A DNA stretch of 56,330 nucleotides, taken from DASPJR01 sp035628505 (GTDB lineage Bacteria > Planctomycetota > SZUA-567 > H5-PLA8). How positions within the stretch are numbered: position 1 is the stretch's first letter; each line of letters begins with the position of its first letter. Positions 49,031-56,330 of the stretch are shown here, piece by piece. A program made the position numbers and the translations under genes. The stretch lies in the NCBI GenBank assembly GCA_035628505.1, contig DASPJR010000166.1, positions 1-56,330 of the forward strand, written 5' to 3'. The notes under the pieces were generated by a model, which worked only from the letters and a program-made list of their open reading frames with translations, was not told the origin of the DNA and did not search any database.

Positions 49031-49639
49031 ATGAAAAAGTTCGCTTTAGTGCTCGCTGTAATGTTCGTCTCGTGCGTGAGTCTGCGCGCGCAGAACGTGG
49101 ACGATGAAGGTTTCATTCGCGACTGGCTGCTGCTGGCTCCGGTACCGCTGGAAGACGGCACCACGGGAGCTGACGGCATCGACAAGGACCTGGTCAAGGA
49201 TGAAGCCAAGCTCGCGCCAAAAGAGGGTGACAAGCTGAAGGTCGGTGCCAAGGAAGAGACATGGAAGAAAGTGAACCTCAAGGATTACTTCTTCGACGTC
49301 AACGAGATCTACGGCAAGGCCGACGAGAAGATTGAGAACTCCGCCGCGTACGCGGTTGCGTACATCGTGGCTGACGACGATATCAAGGACGTGGTTGTGC
49401 AGATGGGCAGCAACGACCAGGGCAAGGTCTATCTGAACGGCAAGGAAGTGGTGAAGTTCGCCGAAACGCGCACGCTCGAGAAGGATCAGGACAAGTCCAA
49501 TCCTCTGACGCTGAGCAAAGGCACGAACACGATCGTCTTCAAGGTGATCAACGAGATGAACAACTTCCAGGGCTGCCTGCGCTTCACCGACAAGAACGGC
49601 AAGGGCGTAAAGAACATCAAGGTCAAGCTGGCGCCTTAA
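49031..49639 (+). CDS. Secreted jelly-roll-like protein, 202 aa
   Basis: Start at ATG 49031 with a strong GGAGAGGG. A signal peptide (MKKFALVLAVMFVSCVSLRA) is followed by an all-beta domain; VVVQMGSNDQGKVYLNGKEV and NTIVFKVINEMNNFQGCLRF are the pattern of sugar-binding or jelly-roll modules in PVC secreted enzymes. No catalytic domain is present, so it could be a carbohydrate-binding subunit. It follows the PQQ gene by 26 bp. Confidence 0.75.
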   Translation: MKKFALVLAVMFVSCVSLRAQNVDDEGFIRDWLLLAPVPLEDGTTGADGIDKDLVKDEAKLAPKEGDKLKVGAKEETWKKVNLKDYFFDVNEIYGKADEKIENSAAYAVAYIVADDDIKDVVVQMGSNDQGKVYLNGKEVVKFAETRTLEKDQDKSNPLTLSKGTNTIVFKVINEMNNFQGCLRFTDKNGKGVKNIKVKLAP

Positions 49640-49645
49640 ATGGCT

Positions 49646-49765
49646 GTGACGGGTGGCGGGTAACGGGTGACGAACAGCACCCGCCTCACCGCCACCCGTG
49701 CTTTTGTGATATTGCAAAAGACAGTCTCTCTTCGTCCTCGCCACTCGTCACTCGTCACTCGTCAC
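49646..49765. repeat. GTGACGG- and CACTCGT-type arrays with terminator-like hairpin
   Basis: GGGTGAC/GGGTGGC heptads (49646-49672) begin six bp after a stop codon. ACGGGTGGCGG (49649-49659) is the perfect complement of CCGCCACCCGT (49689-49699), followed by GCTTTTG, so the array builds an intrinsic-terminator-like hairpin. CACTCGT heptads follow at 49741-49765. Confidence 0.75.
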
Positions 49766-49778
49766 AAGGGTTCACGTT

Positions 49779-51065
49779 ATGATTCGTCGCGACTTCCTGA
49801 AAACAGCCGCAGCCGGTCTCGCCTTCACCGCGTATGGCCGCGTTCTCGCCGACGACACCAAAAAATACCGCACGGCTCTGATCGGCAGCGGTTGGTGGGG
49901 CATGAACATCTTCCGCACGGCGCTCGAATCAGGGCAGTGCGTTCCGGTGGCGATGTGCGATGTCGACGAAAACCAGCTCAAGAAGGCGCACGCGGAAATT
50001 GAGAAAAAATCGGGGGCGAGCGTCAAGACCTTTAAGGACTACCGCGAGCTGCTTCGCGAGACTAGACCGGAGATCGTTATCGTCGGCACGCCTGACCACT
50101 GGCACCCGCTGCAGATGATTGCGGCCGTCGAGTCCGGCGCGCACGTGTACGTTGAAAAGCCGATCGGACATACGATCAATGAAGGCCGTGCGATGGTGAA
50201 GGCCGCGCGCGAGACGGGAAAAGTGGTGCAGGTCGGCACGCACCGCCGCGTCTCGCCACATAACAAATCAGGCATGGAATTCCTGAAAGCGGGCAAAGCC
50301 GGCAAAATCGGCATGGTGCGCGCGTTCGTTCATTATCCGGGAGGTGAAGGCAAGCCGACGCCCGATTCCGAACCGCCCGCGGGCCTCGACTGGGACATGT
50401 GGTGCGGCCCGGCGCCGCTGCGCCCGTTTAACAAGCTGATCCATCCCAAGGGCTTCCGCAACTTCCTCGATTACGCCAACGGCCAGCTTGGCGACTGGGG
50501 CATTCACTGGATGGATCAGATTCTCTGGTGGACAGAAGAGAAGTATCCGCGCAAAGTCTTTTCCACGGGCGGCCGGCACATCACAAAGGACAGCACCGAC
50601 GGGCCGGACTGCCAGGTCGCCAGCTTCGAATTTGAATCTTTCACTGCCGTGTGGGAACACCGCAAGTTCGCCGGCAACGAAGCGGAAAAGACTAACGTCG
50701 GCTGCTACTTTTACGGCACTGAAGGCACCTTCCACATGGGCTGGCTGGACGGCTGGACGTTTTATCCCAGCAACACGAAGAAGTCGCCGGTCCATGAAGA
50801 CGCGAAGCTCAACCAACCCGACGGCCAGAACATCAAGGAGCTCTGGGCCGATTTTCTCGAAGCGATCAAGAAAGGCACGCGCCCCGTCTGCGACATCGAA
50901 GTCGCGCACCGCTCAACCAACATGAGCCTGCTCGGGATGCTCTCGCTCAAGGCCGGCCGCAGCATTAAATGGGACGGCGAGAAAGAACGGATTATCGACG
51001 ACGGCGACGCCAATAAACTGCTCTCGCGCAAATACCGCAAGCCGTACGAGTACCCCAAGGTGTAA
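49779..51065 (+). CDS. Gfo/Idh/MocA oxidoreductase with Tat signal
   Basis: 428 residues. A twin-arginine signal (MIRRDFLKTAAAGLAFTA) precedes the NAD(P)-binding domain (YRTALIGSGWWGMNIFR, IVGTPDHWHPLQM, VYVEKPIGHTINEG) and the C-terminal substrate domain with QLGDWGIHWMDQILWW. Tat-exported members are typical of planctomycetes and act on sugars or polyols, perhaps with a pre-bound cofactor. The start has no strong Shine-Dalgarno sequence but fits the family length. Flanked on both sides by periodic arrays. Confidence 0.88.
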   Translation: MIRRDFLKTAAAGLAFTAYGRVLADDTKKYRTALIGSGWWGMNIFRTALESGQCVPVAMCDVDENQLKKAHAEIEKKSGASVKTFKDYRELLRETRPEIVIVGTPDHWHPLQMIAAVESGAHVYVEKPIGHTINEGRAMVKAARETGKVVQVGTHRRVSPHNKSGMEFLKAGKAGKIGMVRAFVHYPGGEGKPTPDSEPPAGLDWDMWCGPAPLRPFNKLIHPKGFRNFLDYANGQLGDWGIHWMDQILWWTEEKYPRKVFSTGGRHITKDSTDGPDCQVASFEFESFTAVWEHRKFAGNEAEKTNVGCYFYGTEGTFHMGWLDGWTFYPSNTKKSPVHEDAKLNQPDGQNIKELWADFLEAIKKGTRPVCDIEVAHRSTNMSLLGMLSLKAGRSIKWDGEKERIIDDGDANKLLSRKYRKPYEYPKV

Positions 51066-51077
51066 TCGTTTTTTCTA

Positions 51078-51212
51078 ACGCAAAGACGCAAAGGCGCGAT
51101 GAACTGAGCGTACGGCTGCGGATGAAGGCAGAACAAAAATGGAACAGCGTCCATCCGCATCCGTCTGCGCGAAAGCCGTCTAACCTGCATCCTGCACCCT
51201 ATCTCCTGAACC
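51078..51212. repeat. CGCAAAGA- and CCTGCAT-type periodic runs
   Basis: AACGCAAAGACGCAAAGGCG begins 13 bp after the oxidoreductase stop. GCGGATG/CCATCCGCATCCG words (51117-51163) and CCTGCATCCTGCACC (51184-51198) follow in the 199-bp gap before comM. The words again differ from each other. Confidence 0.65.
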
Positions 51213-51264
51213 TGCCGTTCGTCTTCGTGTTGATGCAAGCGCTCTCAGCCGTTAGGCTACGCTC

Positions 51265-52803
51265 ATGCTCTCGAAAGTTTATTCCGCGGCGGCGCAGGGC
51301 GTGGATGCGGCACCTGTGGAGGTCGAAGTCGATCTCTCGCAAGGCATGCCCAGCGAACGCGTCGTCGGTCTGCCCGACACGGCCGTGAAGGAAAGTCTTC
51401 ATCGCGTTCGCGCAGCGATGACCAACGCGGGATATTCCTGGCCTTACAATAAGCGCCTGACGATCAATCTCGCTCCTGCAGACACGCGCAAGGAAGGTCC
51501 GCTTTACGATCTGCCGATTGCGCTGGGCGTCATGGCTGCAAGCGAACAGATGCAGCCGGAGCAACTTGAGCATTACCTGTTTGTCGGCGAGCTCGCGCTG
51601 GACGGGCACCTGCGTCCGGTCAAGGGCGCGCTGCTTTTTGCGCTGCTGGCTAAACAGCTCAACAAGCGGGGCATTTTTGTGCCGCCTGAAAACGCATCGG
51701 AAGCCGCGGTGGTCGATGGCATCGAGGTGTTCGCGCCGCCGACTCTGCCCGAAGCGGCCGCGGCGCTGAACGGCATTTCGAAGCTCGATCCCGTCCGCGT
51801 GGATGTTGCCGAGCTTTTTGCCAAGCCCAGTGCCGAAAGCCTGCTCGATCTCTCCGATGTACGCGGCCAGGAACACGTCAAACGCGCAATCACTGTCGCG
51901 GCCGCCGGTGGACATAACGTTCTGCTCGTCGGGCCACCCGGCAGTGGAAAATCGATGATGGCCAAGCGGCTGCAGTCGATCCTGCCGCCGTTCACGCTGG
52001 CCGAAGCGCTTGAGACAACGAAGATCTGGTCGATTGCAGGAAAACTCACTGAGCAGGAGCCGCTCAAGACGCGCAGGCCCTACAGTGCGCCGCATCACAC
52101 ATCCACGTATCCAGCCGTGGTCGGCGGAGGCGTCGATCCCAAGCCAGGTGCCATCTCGCTGGCGCACAACGGCATTCTGTTCCTCGATGAATTCCCCGAG
52201 TTTGATCCGAAAGTAAAGGAAGCGCTGCGCCAGCCGCTGGAAGACCGCAAGATCACCATTGCGCGCTCGGCGACCACGTGCGAGTTTCCCGCGAACATCA
52301 TGCTCGTGGCGGCGATGAATCCCTGTCCGTGCGGACATTTCGGCGATCCGAAAAAAGCCTGCCGCTGCACGGAGATCCAGGTTCAGCGCTATTTCGCGAA
52401 AGTTTCAGGCCCGCTGCTCGACCGCATCGATCTGCATGTCGAAGTTCCGCACGTGCCGTTTGATGAACTTTCGAGCACGCGAAGCGGGCCCAGCAGCGCA
52501 GACGTCCGCAAGGTCGTGATTGCCGCGCGCTCAATCCAGCAGAAGCGCTTCGCCGGATCGCCCACGCACAGCAACGCGGCGATGAATGAGCGCCAGGTCC
52601 AGGATTTCTGCAAAACAGACGAGGACGCCAGCAGCCTGCTGAAGAACGCCGTAGATGTGCTGGGCTTTTCCGCGCGTTCTTACGGCCGCATTCTGAAAGT
52701 CGCGCGCACCATCGCCGACCTCGACAACGCCGAGCTTATCTCCGCCGCGCATGTCAGCGAAGCCATCCAATATCGAAATCTCGACAGGTACAAAGGACTA
52801 TGA
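51265..52803 (+). CDS. comM: Mg-chelatase-like AAA ATPase, ComM/YifB family
   Basis: 512 residues, matching the usual length of about 506. The Lon-like N-terminal domain (1-185, with VVGLPDTAVKESLHRVRAAM) precedes the AAA domain with Walker A GPPGSGKSMMAKRL (about 220-233) and Walker B LFLDEFPEFDP. The C-terminal lid has FSARSYGRILKVARTIADLD. ComM promotes branch migration in natural transformation in other bacteria. No other competence gene is near. Followed by an uncharacterised gene after 15 bp. Confidence 0.93.
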   Translation: MLSKVYSAAAQGVDAAPVEVEVDLSQGMPSERVVGLPDTAVKESLHRVRAAMTNAGYSWPYNKRLTINLAPADTRKEGPLYDLPIALGVMAASEQMQPEQLEHYLFVGELALDGHLRPVKGALLFALLAKQLNKRGIFVPPENASEAAVVDGIEVFAPPTLPEAAAALNGISKLDPVRVDVAELFAKPSAESLLDLSDVRGQEHVKRAITVAAAGGHNVLLVGPPGSGKSMMAKRLQSILPPFTLAEALETTKIWSIAGKLTEQEPLKTRRPYSAPHHTSTYPAVVGGGVDPKPGAISLAHNGILFLDEFPEFDPKVKEALRQPLEDRKITIARSATTCEFPANIMLVAAMNPCPCGHFGDPKKACRCTEIQVQRYFAKVSGPLLDRIDLHVEVPHVPFDELSSTRSGPSSADVRKVVIAARSIQQKRFAGSPTHSNAAMNERQVQDFCKTDEDASSLLKNAVDVLGFSARSYGRILKVARTIADLDNAELISAAHVSEAIQYRNLDRYKGL

Positions 52804-52818
52804 ACAAGGAATTTTTCT

Positions 52819-53742
52819 ATGAGTTACACGTTCGCATTGAACATCAGCAAGACCCCGCCGTTCGGTCCGCTGCTGCAGAAGCTGAACTATCCTGATCTGC
52901 GCTGCTCCGAGTTGAGCGACGACGAATCAGGCGGTCCTGCTTTTGTCGCAACGTTTCCATCACAGGCGTGGCCGCCGGGAATTCTGCATCTGTTCAGGGA
53001 GAAAGTGTCGACTCGCGGCATCGAAGTCGAAAATAGCACCACGGAAATGAGCGTCCGTTTTATGACGCTGTGTTCGGAAGATGATTTCGAACTTGGGTTC
53101 AAGGTCCTCGAGCTTTTGGCAGCCTGCGGAGACGGCATTATTCGCCCGGAAGACGGCGAGCCCTTCCCTGTTCAGGAACTGCGGCAGCAATTCGGCAGTG
53201 ACTGGGTGCGCGGCCAGAACGAGTCTGGCATGCGAGCGGGCATGGCGCTGGCGAAAAAAGGCGATGATGTGACGATTCCTGGCGCGATTCGGAACTTTTA
53301 CCTGGGCCCACGTATTTTACAGGAACTTCAAGCCGCGCCAGATGCGATGCGCCTGAAACTTCTGCTCGATAAGCTCCGCGGCGTTCAGTTTCCGGGTGAC
53401 GAATGGTTCACAGCGTCGGTGATGGAGGTGAAGCCCAAAGGCGCCAGCCCCGCGTTTACCTGTTCCGCCTTCGCGCCCAATGTCGATTATCTTTTTGGGC
53501 CCGTTGATTTTCTCATGCTCGATACCGGCAGCGAAGACGATTATCTATTTCTCCCATACGAGCACCTCGATAATGTTGCCGGCGAGCACAGCATTGCGCT
53601 TGACGACAAGAACCGGCTGGTTCGCAAGTTTTCGACACAGGAGTGGAGTGCGTTTTTGAGCCGGGCTGAGCCATTTCGTAAATACCCGGCAGGTGCTATG
53701 GGAGCTCCGAAAGAAAAGAAGTGGTGGCAGTTCTGGAACTGA
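52819..53742 (+). CDS. Hypothetical protein, 307 aa
   Basis: No family is recognised. It is a mixed alpha/beta cytoplasmic-type protein with an acidic middle and a Trp-rich end (KEKKWWQFWN). No signal or membrane segment. The start has AAGGA at about eight bases. It follows comM by 15 bp, so the two are probably co-transcribed, and it ends before a clear bidirectional terminator. Confidence 0.6.
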   Translation: MSYTFALNISKTPPFGPLLQKLNYPDLRCSELSDDESGGPAFVATFPSQAWPPGILHLFREKVSTRGIEVENSTTEMSVRFMTLCSEDDFELGFKVLELLAACGDGIIRPEDGEPFPVQELRQQFGSDWVRGQNESGMRAGMALAKKGDDVTIPGAIRNFYLGPRILQELQAAPDAMRLKLLLDKLRGVQFPGDEWFTASVMEVKPKGASPAFTCSAFAPNVDYLFGPVDFLMLDTGSEDDYLFLPYEHLDNVAGEHSIALDDKNRLVRKFSTQEWSAFLSRAEPFRKYPAGAMGAPKEKKWWQFWN

Positions 53743-53812
53743 TGCGCAACTCCGGCGGCGAAGCTCGACGGCGTTTCGAAGCGTTGCCGCTCTATCTCTG
53801 TAGAGACGAAAA

Positions 53813-53856
53813 ATCCCGGTCGCGGCGTAACGCCGTCTGTCAACCGGGATCTTTTT
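53813..53856. terminator. Bidirectional intrinsic terminator
   Basis: ATCCCGGT (53813-53820) pairs with ACCGGGAT (53843-53850). CTTTTTC follows on the plus strand and a T tract (from AAAAATC) on the minus strand. It separates the convergent comM-side gene and rpsJ. Confidence 0.8.
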
Positions 53857-53868
53857 CAAAAAGTGTCT

Positions 53869-54177
53869 TTAGTACGCTTTGATCTTGATGTCGACGCCGA
53901 CGGGCAGGTTCAGCTTGCCCAGCGCGCCAACGGTCTTGGTGGTCGGATCGAGAATATCGATCACGCGCTTGTGAGTGCGGATTTCGAACTGTTCGCGGGA
54001 TTTCTTGTCGACGTGCGGACTGCGCAGCACGGTGTAGCGTTCCACGCGGGTCGGCAGGGGAATGGGCCCGTGAACCTTGGCGCCCGTTGCCTTGGCGCGC
54101 TCAACGATTGTCAACGCGGACTGATCAAGCAGTTCATGATCGTACGCTTCCATGCGAATGCGAATTTTTTCAGCCAT
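53869..54177 (-). CDS. rpsJ: 30S ribosomal protein S10
   Basis: 102 residues, the family norm. IRIRMEAYDHELLDQSALTI, VHGPIPLPTRVERYTVLRSP and RTHKRVIDILDPTTKTVGAL are characteristic. Besides its ribosomal role S10 joins NusB in antitermination. It lies directly downstream of fusA with a 235-bp gap and is followed by a terminator, not by rplC as in the standard S10 operon. The product ends in DIKIKAY. Confidence 0.97.
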   Translation of the reverse strand: MAEKIRIRMEAYDHELLDQSALTIVERAKATGAKVHGPIPLPTRVERYTVLRSPHVDKKSREQFEIRTHKRVIDILDPTTKTVGALGKLNLPVGVDIKIKAY

Positions 54178-54334
54178 GTCAGTAACTTCCCTTTAGAAAA
54201 TGAGACCCCAAATCGCCGAAGCGCCGAACAGCAGTGCCGCGCCAAGAATCAAAGAGCGACTTCCACTTCACCCGTCTTTCAAACTGCAAAACTCTAGAGA
54301 ACCCATCCTTCTTTGCAAGAGCTATTTTAATCCT

Positions 54335-54411
54335 TTGTCATTCGTCACTTGTCATTTGTCATTTGCAGCCGTGTTGCGGGCAAATGACAAATGACCAAGG
54401 ACAAGTGACTC
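54335..54411. repeat. Inverted GTCATTT-type heptamer arrays after fusA
   Basis: GTCATTC/GTCACTT/GTCATTT heptads (54335-54366) are matched by the complementary CAAATGA-type run (54381-54411). The near-perfect hairpin ends one bp from the fusA stop codon (54415-54413). It lies in the fusA-rpsJ gap. Confidence 0.85.
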
Positions 54412-54412
54412 G

Positions 54413-56330
54413 TTACTTCCCTTCCTGGTACGCGTCACCCAGGATTTCCTTGTACTTCTGGCGCGGTACCGGTTCGTAGCCAAATGGTTCCATCGTGTAC
54501 GTCGCGCGGCCCTGCGACAGCGAGCGGCTGTCGGTGGCGTAGCGGAACATTTCAGCCAGCGGCACGCGCGCGTGGATTACCTTCAGGTGCCCGCGGTTGC
54601 TCACGTCGTGGATCGCGGCGCGGCGGCTGTTCAAGTCGCCGATGATGTTGCCCATGAACTCTTCGGGCGTCACCACTTCCAGGTTCATGATCGGTTCGAG
54701 CAGGACCGGGCCGGCCTTGCGCGCCGCTTCCTTGAAAGCCAGATCACCGGCTTTCTGGAAGGCGAATTCGGACGAGTCGACTTCGTGATACTTACCATCG
54801 TAAAGGATGACCTTCACGTTGATCAGCGGGAAGCCCGAGCCCAGAATTCCGTTCTTCGCCGCGTTGCGGATACCCGCTTCGGTCGGCTTGATGAACTCCT
54901 TCGGCACCGAACCGCCGACGACTTCGTTTTCGAACGTGATCTTGTCTTCTTCAGGGCTCTCGAAGGGTTCCATGCGGATGCGCACCACGCCGTACTGGCC
55001 GTGACCGCCGGACTGCTGGATGAACTTGCCTTCGGCTTCCGAATTCTGGCTGATCGTCTCGCGGTACGACACGCGCGGCGCGCCGACGTTGGCATCCACG
55101 CCATGGTCGCGAACCATGCGGTTCTTGATGACCTCCAGATGCAGTTCGCCCATTCCGGCGATGATGAGCTGGCCGGTTTCATCATCAAACGTATGCGTAA
55201 ACGTCGGGTCTTCCTTGGAGAGCTTGGCCAGGGCCTGGGCAAGCTTGTCCTTATCGGCGTTGCTCTTGGGCTCGATGGCCATGCTGATAACCGTGTCCGG
55301 GAACTTCATCGCTTCGAGGATGATCGGCGCTTCCTCGTTGCAGAGCGTATCACCGGTATAGGTGTGCTTCAGGCCCGCGACGGCGACGATGTCGCCAGGT
55401 CCAGCCTTCTCGATCTTTTCGCGCTCGTTGGCGTGCATGAGATAGAGCTGGCCGGCCTTTTCACGCTTGCCGCGGCGCGGGTTATCCAGGCGGTCGCCGG
55501 GGCGGATGACGCCCGAGTAAACGCGTACGAAGGTCAAATCGCCGTGCTTGTCGAAGATGGTCTTGAAGGCCAGGCCTGCGAAGGCTTCTTCTTCGAGCGG
55601 GCGGCGGACTTCGGTCACCTCGACTTCTTTTTCAATTTCGTTGCCGGCCTCGTCCTTTTCCTTGATGACTTTCTTCTTGCCCGGGACAACACCAACGTTG
55701 GGCTTGGTTTCGTTAGGTGAAGGCAGGTAGAAGCAGACGGCGTCAAGAACGGGCTGCACGCCGACATAATGATAGGCCGAGCCGCACATGATCGGGAAGT
55801 GCTTGCCTGTCAGCGTAATGCGGCGCAGCGCGTCACGGAGCTGCTCGTTGGTCGGCTGCGTGCCTTCCAGGAACAGCATGCCCATTTCTTCATCGGCATC
55901 GGCGATGAGATGAAAGAGCTCTTCACGGCGATGCTTGGCTTCTTCCTGATATTCGGCATCAATGGCCTTCTCAACGAACTTTTTGCCCTTCGAGTTCTTG
56001 TCGAACTCGTACTGGACCATGTGGACCAGGTCCACAACGCCGTTGAAGTTGTCTTCCTTGCCGACGGGAATCTGGATCGGATAACCCTTTGCGCCCAGGC
56101 GCGTCTTCACCTGGTCGACGCAGTCCCAGAAGTTCGCGCCGACGCGGTCCATCTTGTTGATGAAGCAGATGCGCGGAACACCGTAGCGATCGGCTTGTCG
56201 CCAGACCGTTTCGGACTGCGCTTCGACGCCGTCCACGCCGGAGAAGACGACAATCGCGCCGTCCAGAACGCGCAGGGAGCGTTCCACTTCGGCGGTGAAA
56301 TCCACGTGTCCGGGAGTGTCGATGAGATTG
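54413..56330 (-). CDS. fusA: Elongation factor G, 5' end outside window
   Basis: The frame stays open to the right edge, where it reads NLIDTPGHVDFTAEVERSLR, the switch II region of the GTPase. FINKMDRVGANFWD follows, then domains II to V with FAGLAFKTIFDKHGDLTFVR and IRNAAKNGILGSGFPLINVK. About 640 residues are in the window; the missing part is the P-loop and switch I. It moves tRNAs and mRNA on the ribosome. The sequence AGMGELHLEVIKNRM is a family signature. Next in the transcript is rpsJ. Confidence 0.97.
   Translation of the reverse strand, partial: NLIDTPGHVDFTAEVERSLRVLDGAIVVFSGVDGVEAQSETVWRQADRYGVPRICFINKMDRVGANFWDCVDQVKTRLGAKGYPIQIPVGKEDNFNGVVDLVHMVQYEFDKNSKGKKFVEKAIDAEYQEEAKHRREELFHLIADADEEMGMLFLEGTQPTNEQLRDALRRITLTGKHFPIMCGSAYHYVGVQPVLDAVCFYLPSPNETKPNVGVVPGKKKVIKEKDEAGNEIEKEVEVTEVRRPLEEEAFAGLAFKTIFDKHGDLTFVRVYSGVIRPGDRLDNPRRGKREKAGQLYLMHANEREKIEKAGPGDIVAVAGLKHTYTGDTLCNEEAPIILEAMKFPDTVISMAIEPKSNADKDKLAQALAKLSKEDPTFTHTFDDETGQLIIAGMGELHLEVIKNRMVRDHGVDANVGAPRVSYRETISQNSEAEGKFIQQSGGHGQYGVVRIRMEPFESPEEDKITFENEVVGGSVPKEFIKPTEAGIRNAAKNGILGSGFPLINVKVILYDGKYHEVDSSEFAFQKAGDLAFKEAARKAGPVLLEPIMNLEVVTPEEFMGNIIGDLNSRRAAIHDVSNRGHLKVIHARVPLAEMFRYATDSRSLSQGRATYTMEPFGYEPVPRQKYKEILGDAYQEGK

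Noticed and set aside
51199..52338. 379-codon open frame opposite comM
   Set aside because: Antisense shadow; comM has all family motifs.
54572..55720. 382-codon open frame opposite fusA
   Set aside because: Antisense to EF-G; the repetitive Val/Asp/Leu text is typical of shadow frames.

Overview
The window looks like a chromosome segment of a PVC-superphylum bacterium, most likely a planctomycete or a close relative. The signs are a DUF1552 plus DUF1587/1592-type cytochrome pair, a secreted sulfatase, a TIGR03067-type secreted protein, a twin-arginine Gfo/Idh/MocA oxidoreductase, a PQQ beta-propeller protein opening with WPQWRG, and high GC. No 16S gene is present, so the phylum call is an inference from gene content.

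Positions 1 to about 15,315 are the right-hand part of an integrated phage-like element whose left end lies outside the window. Nearly all its genes read leftwards. From the right end inwards it holds a tyrosine recombinase beside an intact tRNA-Gly(CCC), spaced GGTATAYTCYG repeats, a divergent pair of homologous ribbon-helix-helix (RHH) regulators around a large operator, two proteins of unknown function, a ParB-domain protein behind a leader that looks like an attenuator, a PrimPol/DUF3987 replication protein, a Nu1-like terminase small subunit, a tightly overlapping string of tiny genes (zinc ribbons, an HTH protein, coiled coils), and a 1068-residue protein resembling a tail hub. Four of the small genes (5254-5421, 5418-5591, 13092-13250, 13372-13545) are short and were found by reading the sequence directly.

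Positions 15.4 to 40 kb are host chromosome: a sulfatase divergent from a LacI regulator that leads a DUF1552/DUF1592 operon; a cyanophycin locus (cphA, an overlapping cyanophycinase, and a divergent second cyanophycinase followed by a MetE-like protein and a five-PAS hybrid histidine kinase); recG; hisI; small secreted proteins, one with a CxxCH motif; a YyaL-type thioredoxin protein fused to a DsbD-like domain; and an FAD amine oxidase.

Positions 40 to 56 kb hold an hpnB-like glycosyltransferase, mutL, a complete RsbU/RsbW/RsbV-type partner-switching module, PQQ and Gfo/Idh/MocA proteins, comM, rpsJ and fusA (cut by the window end). This part is peppered with 7-8 bp periodic repeat arrays of several unrelated words. 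Most sit on or just after stop codons, often as inverted pairs, and several have entered the mutL coding sequence in frame. The arrays, the RHH switch and the attenuator-like leader are the most unusual things here.
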